A stretch of DNA of 40,514 nucleotides, taken from assembly GCA_031271785.1 (NCBI GenBank), contig JAISUZ010000084.1, positions 1 through 40,514 of the forward strand, in the 5' to 3' direction. A program made the translations under genes and the position numbers. Shown here in pieces: positions 1 to 7,718 of the stretch. Every line of letters begins with the position of its first letter. The first letter of the stretch is position 1. This stretch comes from Fibrobacter sp. Lineage in GTDB: Bacteria > Fibrobacterota > Fibrobacteria > Fibrobacterales > Fibrobacteraceae. The notes beneath the pieces are model-generated. The model was not told the origin of the DNA and ran no database searches. It saw only the letters and a list, made by a program, of their open reading frames with translations.

Positions 1-45
1 TGAACGAATTTTTATATAAATTTTCAAAATTTATGGATTTGCCTA

Positions 46-74
46 TTGACAAAGTTCCATTCTTTATGTAAATT
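46..74 (+). promoter_or_regulatory. Candidate promoter of the trp operon
   Basis: A perfect TTGACA lies at 46-51. With a 17-base spacer the -10 would be TAAATT at 69-74 (4 of 6 matches to TATAAT). With a 13-base spacer it would be TATGTA at 65-70. Transcription would then begin close to the leader-peptide ATG at 81, leaving little or no 5' leader for it. A TATAAA at 14-19 could belong to an upstream promoter instead. The assignment is inference from motif matches only. Confidence 0.45.
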
Positions 75-80
75 TTCCGC

Positions 81-134
81 ATGCAAAACACAATTTCTAT
101 TCAATCTTTTGGTTGGTGGTGGATGACCCCGTAA
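81..134 (+). CDS. trpL: Tryptophan operon leader peptide TrpL
   Basis: This 17-codon reading frame encodes MQNTISIQSFGWWWMTP and ends in TAA at 132-134. Three consecutive TGG codons at 114-122 are the hallmark of a trp leader peptide: ribosomes stall there when charged tRNA-Trp is scarce. It is followed by mutually exclusive hairpins and a U-tract terminator, all upstream of trpE. No Shine-Dalgarno sequence is visible before the ATG; the likely transcription start is so close that the peptide may be translated from a leaderless or nearly leaderless mRNA. The role is known from enteric trp operons; its assignment here rests on the codon run and the matching hairpins. Confidence 0.88.
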   Translation: MQNTISIQSFGWWWMTP

Positions 135-184
135 TTCGGAGTCGTTTTTGTGTTTTCCTGTTTTTGGAAAAGAAAGGCTCCGGA
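125..184 (+). promoter_or_regulatory. trp attenuator: pause hairpin and antiterminator segments
   Basis: Segment 1 (125-131, GACCCCG) can pair with segment 2 (137-143, CGGAGTC) with one mismatch and a five-base loop. Segment 2 (135-143) can instead pair with segment 3 (176-184) through nine pairs including two G-U wobbles, which would consume the left arm of the terminator. A ribosome stalled on the Trp codons (114-122) covers segment 1 and frees the 2:3 antiterminator. A ribosome that reaches the TAA at 132 covers segment 2 and lets the terminator form. The pairings are read from the sequence; the mechanism is that of the E. coli trp attenuator. Confidence 0.82.
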
Positions 185-200
185 TCCCGGAGCTTTTTTT
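177..200 (+). terminator. trp attenuator terminator
   Basis: A perfect seven-base stem GCTCCGG (177-183) / CCGGAGC (187-193) with the loop ATC is followed directly by seven T residues (194-200). This is a canonical intrinsic terminator placed 53 bases before trpE, so it acts inside the operon leader. Its left arm overlaps antiterminator segment 3. Confidence 0.9.
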
Positions 201-252
201 GTTTCCCGGATCCGCGGTTTTTCAAAGGTTTCATTTTAACCGGGCTTAAACC

Positions 253-1671
253 ATGAGTATAGAAAAAAGAACCGATAGTTTACACCTCATTCTCTCCGGA
301 GATCAATTTACGCCGTACTCGCTTGCCAAAAAGCTGAATGCCGTGGCTGTGCTTGAATCGGCGAGCTTTTCCCAAGGGAAGGCGCGTTACTCTATTTTGA
401 TGCTTTCGGAGGCATTCCGGGTTCGCCAGGAGGCAGACGGCGTTTACCTTATGATAAACGAAGAAAAACGGCGTTATCCGGGAAATCCGCGCGATATTCT
501 CGATGCGCTCCATGATATTGCGGCGGAAAACGAGGCGCCGGAAAACAATATTCCTTTACCTGCTTCGGGTATCGGTTACCTGAGTTTTGAGTTCGCCGCC
601 CGCTGCGATACGATTGCATTCCCGGCAAACCAAACGGACAATCTCGGTATTCCGGAAGCCGAGTTTATGGTAGGGCACATTTATATTATCTTCGACCACT
701 TTAACGAAAAACTTCATTTATTTGCATTAAATTACCGGGAACATGAAATTGATTTGGAGGCGGCGGTACGGCAGGTAAAATCAAGGCTTGAAGACGATGA
801 TTTTTCTTACCTCGCTCCTCCGAAATCCATCCCGGCTTATTCCGTTCTCACCGATGAAACGCTTTCCAAAGCACAGTATCTTGAAAAAATCGACATTCTA
901 AAGCATCATCTCACGGAAGGCGATATTATTCAAGCGGTTCCTTCGCGGCGGTTACAGTTAAAATCCGGCGCGGATGCTCTCGACATCTACCGGCGGCTTC
1001 GCTCCATTACGCCGTCACCTTATTTAATTTATCTGGATTTTAAAGAGTTTCAGCTGCTCGGCGCTTCTCCCGAGAGTTTGATTAAGGTGAAAAACAGAGT
1101 GGCTTTGGTGCCGCCTATTGCCGGCACGATGCGCCGCGGCAAAAATGAAATCGAAGACGCGCGCTTAAAATCGGAACTGCTCGCGAACCCCAAAGAGAGA
1201 GCGGAACACTTGATGCTTTTGGATCTTGCGCGCAACGACCTCGGCAGAGTTTGCGAAGCAGGAACGGTTAAAGTCACAAAGAATACGGAATGCGAAATGT
1301 TCAGTCACGTGATGCATTTGGTTTCCGAAGTGCAGGGTAAACTGGAACCCGGTAAACGCTCTGTCGACGCGCTCCGTTCGGTTTTCCCGGCAGGCACGGT
1401 GAGCGGCGCTCCGAAAATCAGCGCTATTGAAATTTTATCCCGGATCGAACCGGAAAAACGAAACTTTTATGCCGGCGCGGTCGGTTACTTGCAATCGAAC
1501 GGTGATCTCGATTTTTGCATTACCATCCGTTCGGCCTTGAAACAAGGCGATACTTGGACACTCCAGTCCGGAGGAGGCATTGTTTATGCTTCCGAACCGG
1601 AACGCGAATGGGAAGAAACCAATGAGAAACTGATGGCCATGAGAGCTGTTTTCGAAGGGAGTATCCAATGA
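253..1671 (+). CDS. trpE: Anthranilate synthase component I (TrpE)
   Basis: TrpE converts chorismate to anthranilate in the cytoplasm using ammonia supplied by the TrpG amidotransferase, here the N-terminal part of the next gene. The 472-residue length fits the family. The C-terminal chorismate-binding domain is clear: PIAGT near residues 288-292 carries Ala-Gly-Thr, as in anthranilate synthases, rather than the Lys of aminodeoxychorismate synthase. AGTVSGAPK and the final SGGGIVYASEPEREWEET block are also present. The N-terminal VLES near residue 33 corresponds to the LLES element of the tryptophan feedback site, so allosteric inhibition is likely. No clear ribosome binding site precedes the ATG. 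The stop overlaps the next start as ATGA, which suggests translational coupling. It is the first structural gene behind the attenuator. Confidence 0.96.
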   Translation: MSIEKRTDSLHLILSGDQFTPYSLAKKLNAVAVLESASFSQGKARYSILMLSEAFRVRQEADGVYLMINEEKRRYPGNPRDILDALHDIAAENEAPENNIPLPASGIGYLSFEFAARCDTIAFPANQTDNLGIPEAEFMVGHIYIIFDHFNEKLHLFALNYREHEIDLEAAVRQVKSRLEDDDFSYLAPPKSIPAYSVLTDETLSKAQYLEKIDILKHHLTEGDIIQAVPSRRLQLKSGADALDIYRRLRSITPSPYLIYLDFKEFQLLGASPESLIKVKNRVALVPPIAGTMRRGKNEIEDARLKSELLANPKERAEHLMLLDLARNDLGRVCEAGTVKVTKNTECEMFSHVMHLVSEVQGKLEPGKRSVDALRSVFPAGTVSGAPKISAIEILSRIEPEKRNFYAGAVGYLQSNGDLDFCITIRSALKQGDTWTLQSGGGIVYASEPEREWEETNEKLMAMRAVFEGSIQ

Positions 1672-3263
1672 TTGTTTTAATTGATAACTACGATTCGTTT
1701 ACTTACAATACTTATCAAATGCTTGCGACTCTTTCTACGGAACCGATTACGGTTCTGAGAAGCAAAGAGTGCTCGCTCGAAGAAATCGAACGTTTGCATC
1801 CGAGCCGGCTTATTCTTTCTCCGGGTCCCGGGCAGCCGGAAAATGCGGGTATTACGGTGGACGCCATCCGGCATTTCGCAGGAAAAGTGCCGATTCTCGG
1901 GATTTGTCTCGGGCATCAAGCTATCGGTTATGCTTTCGGCGGAAACATTATCCGCGCAAAATATCCGCGGCACGGCGTTGTTGAAACTATTGCAGTCGAC
2001 GGAAAAGGTATTTTCAGAAACATCGGAAAATCTGCCGATTTTGCCGGGTATCACAGCCTTGTGATCGAACGCGAGAGCCTCCCTGCCGATTTTGAGATTT
2101 CGGCGACGGCGGAAAACGGAGAGATTATGGGAATCCGCCATAAAACGCTCCCGATCGAAGGTATTCAATTTCATCCGGAATCCATCGCCTCTCCGCAAGG
2201 GAAATCCGTTTTTCAGGCTTTTCTGAATTACCGGCGCGAAGCAATTTCCAACACACAAATTCTCACGCGCCTTATGAACGGCGAAGACATGACCCGGGAA
2301 ACCGCCGAACTTTTTATGGAAGATTTAACCAACGGCAATCTCGATGAAAGGCAAATGGCTGCGATCCTTACCGCGCTTGCGATCAAAGGTCCCGCCGCCG
2401 AAGAAATTGCCGGCTGCGCGAGCGTTCTCTCCCGGAAAAAGAAACCGCTCCATTTGGAGAACACCGCGGTCGCCGATATTGTTGGTACCGGCGGCGACGG
2501 CAAAGGAAGTTACAACGTAAGTTCCATGGCGGCTATCATCGCCGCCGCTTGCGGACTCCCTGTCGCCAAACACGGAAACCGCGCGGTTTCAAGCAAATCC
2601 GGTTCTGCGGATTTCTACGAAGCGCTCGGAATCAAACTGGATGCCTCCCCCGAAAAAGCCGCCGAACAAATTAAGAAACACCAGTTCACGTTCTTATACG
2701 CTCCGGTTTATCACAGCGCCATGCGTTACGCCGCACCCGTGCGGAAAGCGCTCGGAATCAAAACGCTGATGAATTTGATCGGCCCGCTTTCGAACCCGGC
2801 AAACGCCGATTTTCAAATGCTTGGCGTTTATTCCAAAGAGTTGCTGGTTCCCGTAGCGCAAGCTTCTAAAATGCTCGGCAGTAAAAGAGTCCTCGTGGTT
2901 TGCAGTCACGACGGTTACGATGAAATTTCTCCGGCGGCGCCTACCGATTTTGTGGAAATCGACGAGGATAACCAACTCAAATCCTACACGTTACGCCCCG
3001 AAGATTTCGGTATTTCCCCTTGTTCCGACGGAGACCTCGCCGGAGGAAGCGCGGAAGAAAACGTGAAACTCACTTACGAGATGCTCGACGGAAAAGGAAA
3101 CCCCGGCATTCGCTACTCCTCGGCCATGAACGCGGGAGCCGCTCTCTACATCGGGAAAAAAGCTTCTTCCGTTCAGGAAGGTTTTCAAATGGCCATGAAG
3201 GCTCTTGAAAACGGAAGCGTCAAACAAAAAATCGAACAAATTAAAGAGGACAGCGATGACTGA
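1668..3263 (+). CDS. trpGD: Anthranilate synthase amidotransferase / anthranilate phosphoribosyltransferase fusion (TrpGD)
   Basis: This is a two-domain fusion of 531 residues. Residues 1 to about 195 form a class I glutamine amidotransferase: the nucleophile Cys80 lies in GICLGHQ and the His169/Glu171 pair in QFHPES. It hands ammonia to TrpE. Residues about 200-531 are TrpD, which transfers phosphoribose from PRPP to anthranilate; GTGGDGKGSYNVSS (PRPP and pyrophosphate loop) and the KHGNRAVSSKSGSAD block are intact. The same fusion occurs in E. coli and its relatives. The start overlaps the trpE stop by four bases, and the end overlaps the trpCF start by eight. Both halves look catalytically complete. 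Confidence 0.96.
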   Translation: MIVLIDNYDSFTYNTYQMLATLSTEPITVLRSKECSLEEIERLHPSRLILSPGPGQPENAGITVDAIRHFAGKVPILGICLGHQAIGYAFGGNIIRAKYPRHGVVETIAVDGKGIFRNIGKSADFAGYHSLVIERESLPADFEISATAENGEIMGIRHKTLPIEGIQFHPESIASPQGKSVFQAFLNYRREAISNTQILTRLMNGEDMTRETAELFMEDLTNGNLDERQMAAILTALAIKGPAAEEIAGCASVLSRKKKPLHLENTAVADIVGTGGDGKGSYNVSSMAAIIAAACGLPVAKHGNRAVSSKSGSADFYEALGIKLDASPEKAAEQIKKHQFTFLYAPVYHSAMRYAAPVRKALGIKTLMNLIGPLSNPANADFQMLGVYSKELLVPVAQASKMLGSKRVLVVCSHDGYDEISPAAPTDFVEIDEDNQLKSYTLRPEDFGISPCSDGDLAGGSAEENVKLTYEMLDGKGNPGIRYSSAMNAGAALYIGKKASSVQEGFQMAMKALENGSVKQKIEQIKEDSDD

Positions 3264-4734
3264 TATTTTGTCGCAAATCATCGAAAAGCGAAAAGCGGAT
3301 CTTCTGAGTTTAGGCGTGACATTCGGAATTCAAATTCCGGAAAAACGCATGCGCCCGGCAGTTCCGTTTTTAAGCGAATGCGGAACGATTTTAGAAGTAA
3401 AGCGCGCCTCGCCCTCGAAAGGAAATATCGCCCCGGATTTAAACCCGGTGGTACTTGCTAAAACTTACGCAAGCGCCGGCACGCAAGCGATTTCCGTTTT
3501 GACGGAACCTCATTTTTTCAAAGGTTCGCTCACGGATTTGATAAACGCTTCCAGCGCAGTTCACACCTGCTCATTTCTCCGCAAAGATTTTATTCTCGAA
3601 GAAGAAGAAATCGAGGTTTCCTATAAATGCGGCGCCGATGCGGTTTTACTGATCGCGCGGATTTTGGAAACACCGCATCTTTTGAAACTCTCGGCGCGCT
3701 GCCGCGAGTTCGGCATGACTCCGTTTATTGAAATCCGTTCGCCGGAGGATTTGGAGAAACTCAAAATAGCGGCAGCCGAAGGCATGGTTACAGGCGGCGT
3801 AAACGCACGCGACCTAGCCACATTCCGCATTGACCCTCTGATTCCGGCGGCGCGGCGCGACTTAATGCCGTGCAAAGCGGTGTTTGAATCGGGCGCTCTC
3901 ACGCCCGAGGCGGCGGCAAAAGCGAGAATGCTCGGGTTTGAAGGGATTTTAATCGGAGAAGCCGCCGCGAAAAATCCGGAAAGCGCTAAAAATCTGGTTC
4001 GGGGATTTGTGGATGCGCGCCCGAATCAAAACGGAAGTTTCTGGAAAGAAATTGCAAAGCGGCGCGAAGTTCTCAAAAAAGAAAAGAACGCACGGCCGCT
4101 TGTGAAAATCTGCGGCATCACAAACGAAGAAGACGCCATGCTTGCCAAAGATTCCGGCGCCGATCTCCTCGGGTTTGTCTTCGCCGAAAGCCCGCGGAAA
4201 GCCTCGGCCGAAACGGTGAAATCCATCCGGAAAAAATTACCGGCAAATTCACAAAATCCTCTTCTTGTGGGCGTAATCACAAACCCCGATTCACCCGAAG
4301 GAAAGGAAGCGATTACTTTAGCGAAAGTTGGCATTTTAGACGCGGTTCAATTCCACGGCATTCCTTTACCGGCATTCGATACCGAAAACGGTTTTGCGTT
4401 TTACGCTGCGCTCCGCGTAGGGAATAACGCCGATATCGAACAACTTCAAGAATTACTCCGGAAAGGGGAACCGCGCGTGATGATTGATTCCAAAACGGTC
4501 GTGTGCGCCGGCGGCTCCGGGATTCCCGTTTCGGAAACCCTCGTGGAGCAGGCAAAAGATTTGGCGCCGCTCTGGCTTGCCGGAGGTATCTCGCCCGAAA
4601 ACGTAGAGGAAATCTTCCGGAAATGGAATCCGGAACTCATCGATCTCTCAAGCCAAATTGAGGCCGCCCCCGGAAAAAAAGATTCCGAAAAAATGAAACT
4701 ATTTTTTGAAAAAATAAACAGGAGTTTCTCATGA
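3256..4734 (+). CDS. trpCF: Indole-3-glycerol phosphate synthase / phosphoribosylanthranilate isomerase fusion (TrpCF)
   Basis: The preferred start is the ATG at 3256, five bases after AGAGGA (3245-3250) and overlapping the trpGD stop. This gives 492 residues; a longer frame from 3205 adds 17 residues inside trpGD and is less likely. The N-terminal half is TrpC (EVKRASPSKGNI, FLRKDFILEEEEI, ESGALTPEAA, GFEGILIGEA). The C-terminal half is TrpF (VKICGITNEEDAML, GFVFAESPRKAS, AVQFHG, IDLSSQIE). TrpF isomerises phosphoribosylanthranilate and TrpC closes the indole ring, so the fusion performs two sequential steps. The TrpC GVNNRDL motif reads GVNARDL, a mild deviation. The stop overlaps the trpB start. 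Confidence 0.95.
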   Translation: MTDILSQIIEKRKADLLSLGVTFGIQIPEKRMRPAVPFLSECGTILEVKRASPSKGNIAPDLNPVVLAKTYASAGTQAISVLTEPHFFKGSLTDLINASSAVHTCSFLRKDFILEEEEIEVSYKCGADAVLLIARILETPHLLKLSARCREFGMTPFIEIRSPEDLEKLKIAAAEGMVTGGVNARDLATFRIDPLIPAARRDLMPCKAVFESGALTPEAAAKARMLGFEGILIGEAAAKNPESAKNLVRGFVDARPNQNGSFWKEIAKRREVLKKEKNARPLVKICGITNEEDAMLAKDSGADLLGFVFAESPRKASAETVKSIRKKLPANSQNPLLVGVITNPDSPEGKEAITLAKVGILDAVQFHGIPLPAFDTENGFAFYAALRVGNNADIEQLQELLRKGEPRVMIDSKTVVCAGGSGIPVSETLVEQAKDLAPLWLAGGISPENVEEIFRKWNPELIDLSSQIEAAPGKKDSEKMKLFFEKINRSFS

Positions 4735-5984
4735 GTGAGAATGGATACTTCGGCGTCTTCGGCGGAAAATATGTCCCCGAAGTGCTTCGCCGCCCTATTG
4801 ACGAGCTGGAAAAAGGATTCTATGAAGCCATTCAAGATCCTTCGTTTCTGGAAGAACTGAAAACGCTTCAGGATAACTTTATCGGCAGGCCTACCCCGCT
4901 TTTGTTTGCAAAGAACGCGACCGCCGATTTAGGCGGCGCAAAGATTTACATTAAAATGGAAGGGCTCGCGAACACCGGCGCCCACAAAATCAATAACGCC
5001 ATCGGGCAAGCGCTCCTGGTGAAACGCATGGGAAAAACACGCGTTATCGCCGAAACCGGCGCCGGACAACACGGGGTTGCCACCGCCGCCGCCTGCGCTC
5101 ACCTCGGAATTCCCTGTGAAATTTACATGGGCGAAGTGGATGTGCGCCGCCAGCAACCGAACGTCGCCACCATGGAAATGTACGGCGCGAAAGTGATTCC
5201 CGTGCGCTCCGGAAGCAAAACGCTCAAAGACGCGATTAACGAAGCCATGCGCGACTGGGCAAGCCACCCGGACACTACGCACTATCTCATCGGTTCGGCG
5301 CTCGGCCCGGCTCCATTTCCCGATATGGTGCGCATATTCCAATCGGTGATCGGACGCGAAGTAAAAGAACAGGCCGCCGCGAAAAATCTGGATATCGCCG
5401 CCCTCGTCGCTTGTGTCGGCGGCGGCTCGAACGCCATCGGATTCTTTGAGCCGTACCTGGAAGCAACCGCGCCGAGACTTATCGGCGCCGAAGCGGGCGG
5501 TATCGGAACCGGTTACGGCGAAAACGCCGCACGCATGACCGGAAACGCCGCCCGGGAAGGAATCGTTCACGGTTACAAAAGCCGATTTCTCCTCACCGAA
5601 GACGGACAAATGGCGGAAACACGCTCCATCTCCGCCGGGCTCGATTACCCGGGCATCAACCCGCAATTCGCCGACCTCGGGGTTTCCGGCAGAGTGGAAT
5701 TCATGGCGATTCCCGACAAAGAAGTCCTGGAAGCGCTCCAATACTTTGCACGCAAAGAAGGCGTATTCTTCGCTCTCGAAAGCGCGCACGCCGCCGCCGC
5801 CGCGCTCCGCATTGTCAAAGAAATCCCTAAGGACAAAGCGATTATTATCAATATGTCCGGGCGCGGCGACAAAGATATCTTCATCACTTCGCCCGTATTC
5901 CGCAACAGGCAATGGAAAGAATTCCTGAAGTCCGAGCTCACGCGCCTCGAATCCGGCGCCGACATTTATCATGCCAAAAACTGA
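4731..5984 (+). CDS. trpB: Tryptophan synthase beta subunit (TrpB)
   Basis: TrpB joins indole and serine to make tryptophan using pyridoxal phosphate. The 417-residue protein has the PLP lysine Lys86 in NTGAHKINNA, the phosphate-binding GGGSNAIG loop, the ETGAGQHG segment and SAGLDYPGI. The close correspondence to classic TrpB (family length about 400) argues for TrpB1 rather than the longer TrpB2 type. AGGAG sits six bases before the ATG. Its start overlaps the trpCF stop by four bases and it is followed by trpA, its partner for indole channelling. Confidence 0.97.
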   Translation: MSENGYFGVFGGKYVPEVLRRPIDELEKGFYEAIQDPSFLEELKTLQDNFIGRPTPLLFAKNATADLGGAKIYIKMEGLANTGAHKINNAIGQALLVKRMGKTRVIAETGAGQHGVATAAACAHLGIPCEIYMGEVDVRRQQPNVATMEMYGAKVIPVRSGSKTLKDAINEAMRDWASHPDTTHYLIGSALGPAPFPDMVRIFQSVIGREVKEQAAAKNLDIAALVACVGGGSNAIGFFEPYLEATAPRLIGAEAGGIGTGYGENAARMTGNAAREGIVHGYKSRFLLTEDGQMAETRSISAGLDYPGINPQFADLGVSGRVEFMAIPDKEVLEALQYFARKEGVFFALESAHAAAAALRIVKEIPKDKAIIINMSGRGDKDIFITSPVFRNRQWKEFLKSELTRLESGADIYHAKN

Positions 5985-5994
5985 GGAGAATTTT

Positions 5995-6774
5995 ATGAAA
6001 CCCACCTCCCCTATCCGCTTAATGGCTCACCTCGTTGCCGGATTCCCGGATTACGAAACCGGGCTCCTCATCGCCGATTCCCTCGTGAAAGGCGGCGCGC
6101 ACTTTTTGGAAGTACAGTTTGCCTTCACCGACCCGAGCGCCGATGGTCCGGCGATTCAAACCGCCAATGCTCTCGTACTCTCCAAAGGGTTTACCACAGC
6201 CCGCGCATTTGAATTTGTAGCGGCGATTCATGAACGGCACCCGGATATACCGGTATTTGTCATGACTTACGCTTCGCTCGTTTACACCCCGCAAGTGAAA
6301 CACTTTGTCGCGGAAGCGAAAGCCGCCGGTGTCGCCGGGTTAATCATACCCGACCTCCCGTTCGATCACGACGAAGGACTCACCGAAGCGTGCAAAGCAA
6401 ACGGAATGGTAAATATCCCTGTGGTCGTACCGTCCATGAGCGAAGAGCGTCTCGCACAAATTATTGAGATGAAGTTCCCCTACCTCTACACCGCGCTCCG
6501 CGCCGGGATCACCGGGCAAAAAACCGTCATCGACCAAAATACGCTCGACTTTATCCGGCGCGTGAGCGAGGGCGGCGCGAAAGTACTCGGCGGGTTCGGT
6601 ATCGGCAGCGGCGAACAATCCAAAACGCTCGCCCCTCATGTCTATTCGGTGATCGCGGGCTCCGCATTCATCAACATCGTGCACGAACTCTTCGATGAGA
6701 CGCACTTGGAAGAATCCCGGAAAAAAATCGCTCAGGCGATCGAAGCCAAAGCGCGCGAACTCAGCGGCGGGTGA
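5995..6774 (+). CDS. trpA: Tryptophan synthase alpha subunit (TrpA)
   Basis: TrpA cleaves indole-3-glycerol phosphate and passes indole to TrpB. The start at 5995 is preferred because GAGGAG (5983-5988) precedes it by six bases; this gives 259 residues, while the in-frame ATG at 5971 would lie inside trpB. Glu39 (in LEVQF) and Asp50 (in DPSADGP) match the catalytic Glu49/Asp60 pair of E. coli TrpA, and the RAGITG loop and the GGFGIG phosphate site are present. It is more divergent than the other trp genes: ELG reads EVQ and SRAG reads LRAG. It is the last gene of the operon; a structured repeat begins seven bases after its stop and may help end transcription. Confidence 0.93.
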   Translation: MKPTSPIRLMAHLVAGFPDYETGLLIADSLVKGGAHFLEVQFAFTDPSADGPAIQTANALVLSKGFTTARAFEFVAAIHERHPDIPVFVMTYASLVYTPQVKHFVAEAKAAGVAGLIIPDLPFDHDEGLTEACKANGMVNIPVVVPSMSEERLAQIIEMKFPYLYTALRAGITGQKTVIDQNTLDFIRRVSEGGAKVLGGFGIGSGEQSKTLAPHVYSVIAGSAFINIVHELFDETHLEESRKKIAQAIEAKARELSGG

Positions 6775-6780
6775 GTAACA

Positions 6781-6967
6781 GCGGCAGGGATGCGACCCGA
6801 ACGGGCGGAGACGTGCGGAATTTCTGTTCTTCGGGCATGGAAAGCATGATAATTGCAATTTCTGATTTGAGAGAAATTCCGCGCGGCTCCGTTTCAGCAG
6901 GTGGTTTCACCACCGCTGAAATGCCAGCCCGGTTCCGGAGCGTATGCGGAGGAAGCCGCCCGTAAAA
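6781..6967. repeat. Structured intergenic repeat, copy A
   Basis: This 187-base element shares its ends and core with 23465-23588. Shared blocks include GCGGCAGGGATGCGACCCGA at the left and GGAAGCCGCCCGTAAAA at the right. Stems: CGGAG (6806-6810) / CTCCG (6887-6891), enclosing a perfect 11-base helix 6815-6825 / 6872-6882; and TTTCAGC (6892-6898) + GGTGG (6900-6904) / CCACC (6910-6914) + GCTGAAA (6915-6921). Copy B has GGCGG/CCGCC in place of GGTGG/CCACC, so pairing is preserved. It lies between the converging trpA and the minus-strand metalloprotease gene, ending 15 bases from that gene's stop. The function is unknown; a bidirectional terminator or a 3'-UTR RNA element is plausible. Confidence 0.75.
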
Positions 6968-6982
6968 AAGGTTTCTTTATCT

Positions 6983-7633
6983 TCAAAATCCGGCAGAGAC
7001 CTTGTAAAACAGAAACAAAAAATCGTTCCGCCAACCGGAAAAAGCGCCGGCAAAACCGATGGAAATCGTCCGGAAAATAATCGCGGCATTGAAAAAAATA
7101 AAAGCCGCTATAAACAGATAAGAAAAAAGAATACCGCAATCTTTAATATCGGTTTGCCGCGGACTCAAATCCCTCTTCACGGCAAACGCGTGAAAAGCAA
7201 AACTAACGCCGACCGGCACATCAAAAAACGGAATAAAATCCGGAATAATCACCAAACGAAAAACCAAAAGAACATAAGTATAAACCGGCAGGCAGTAAGG
7301 AGCGAGAGCGATAAAAACATTCCGCGAATACCGCCCGCTGTGCCGCATCATCCCGCCGGAACCGTTCGTCGCCTCAAAAGAATGAATGCGCTGAAAAAAC
7401 AGCAGCCCCACAATCGTATGCGCGAGTTCATGAGTAAAAGTCTCAAAAAAATCCATATTTTTCCGAAGCAGCCGCCGCAGAAAAAAATACGCGACCACAC
7501 CGGCGCCGAAACCGAAAAAACACCGGTAATGCGCGGCCGCATCAATGCCCGCCCGGAAAAGCGAAAAAGCATTCACAGCGATAAAAACGAGCAAAACCGG
7601 GTAAGAAATTATTTTTAGAAATCGAAACAACAT
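6983..7633 (-). CDS. Putative membrane zinc metalloprotease (M50-like)
   Basis: This 216-residue protein is strongly hydrophobic, with about five membrane segments (near residues 5-25, 38-55, 104-126, 128-150 and 165-190). A zinc-binding HExxH motif, HELAH, lies at 68-72 at the start of a hydrophobic stretch, as in M50 site-2-type proteases. A possible third ligand is the Asp in TDIKDCG near 161-166, but the canonical NxxPxxxxDG motif is not evident. The hydrophobic profile and HELAH favour this strand over the lysine-rich plus-strand frame opposite it. It lies 85 bases downstream of the rRNA methylase gene on the same strand. Family M50 is inference; the substrate is unknown. No PDZ domain is visible. 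Confidence 0.6.
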   Translation of the reverse strand: MLFRFLKIISYPVLLVFIAVNAFSLFRAGIDAAAHYRCFFGFGAGVVAYFFLRRLLRKNMDFFETFTHELAHTIVGLLFFQRIHSFEATNGSGGMMRHSGRYSRNVFIALAPYCLPVYTYVLLVFRLVIIPDFIPFFDVPVGVSFAFHAFAVKRDLSPRQTDIKDCGILFSYLFIAAFIFFNAAIIFRTISIGFAGAFSGWRNDFLFLFYKVSAGF

Positions 7634-7718
7634 TTTAAATTTGCCTTAAAATAACTAAAACCCAAGCAACTCGCAAACAAAAAGAACGGGCGCGCGCCGG
7701 GGCATGCCGTCTTCTGTT

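Noticed and set aside
81-252. T-box or TRAP-type control of trpE
   Set aside because: No T-box sequence (TGGNACCGCG type) and no run of (G/T)AG repeats; the leader peptide and hairpins explain the region.
4929-6005. A 358-residue minus-strand frame
   Set aside because: It is the antisense shadow of trpB, whose active-site motifs are intact; the frame is open because of codon bias.
6944-7618. A 224-residue lysine-rich plus-strand frame
   Set aside because: It lies antisense to the 216-residue frame with membrane spans and an HELAH motif; its composition is low-complexity and basic with no recognisable domain.
7688-7705. A fourth GGGCGTGCCCC repeat fragment on the minus strand
   Set aside because: Only about a dozen bases (TGCCCCGGCGCG) resemble the repeat, with none of the other blocks; it may be chance or a terminator-like GC stem after the rRNA methylase gene.
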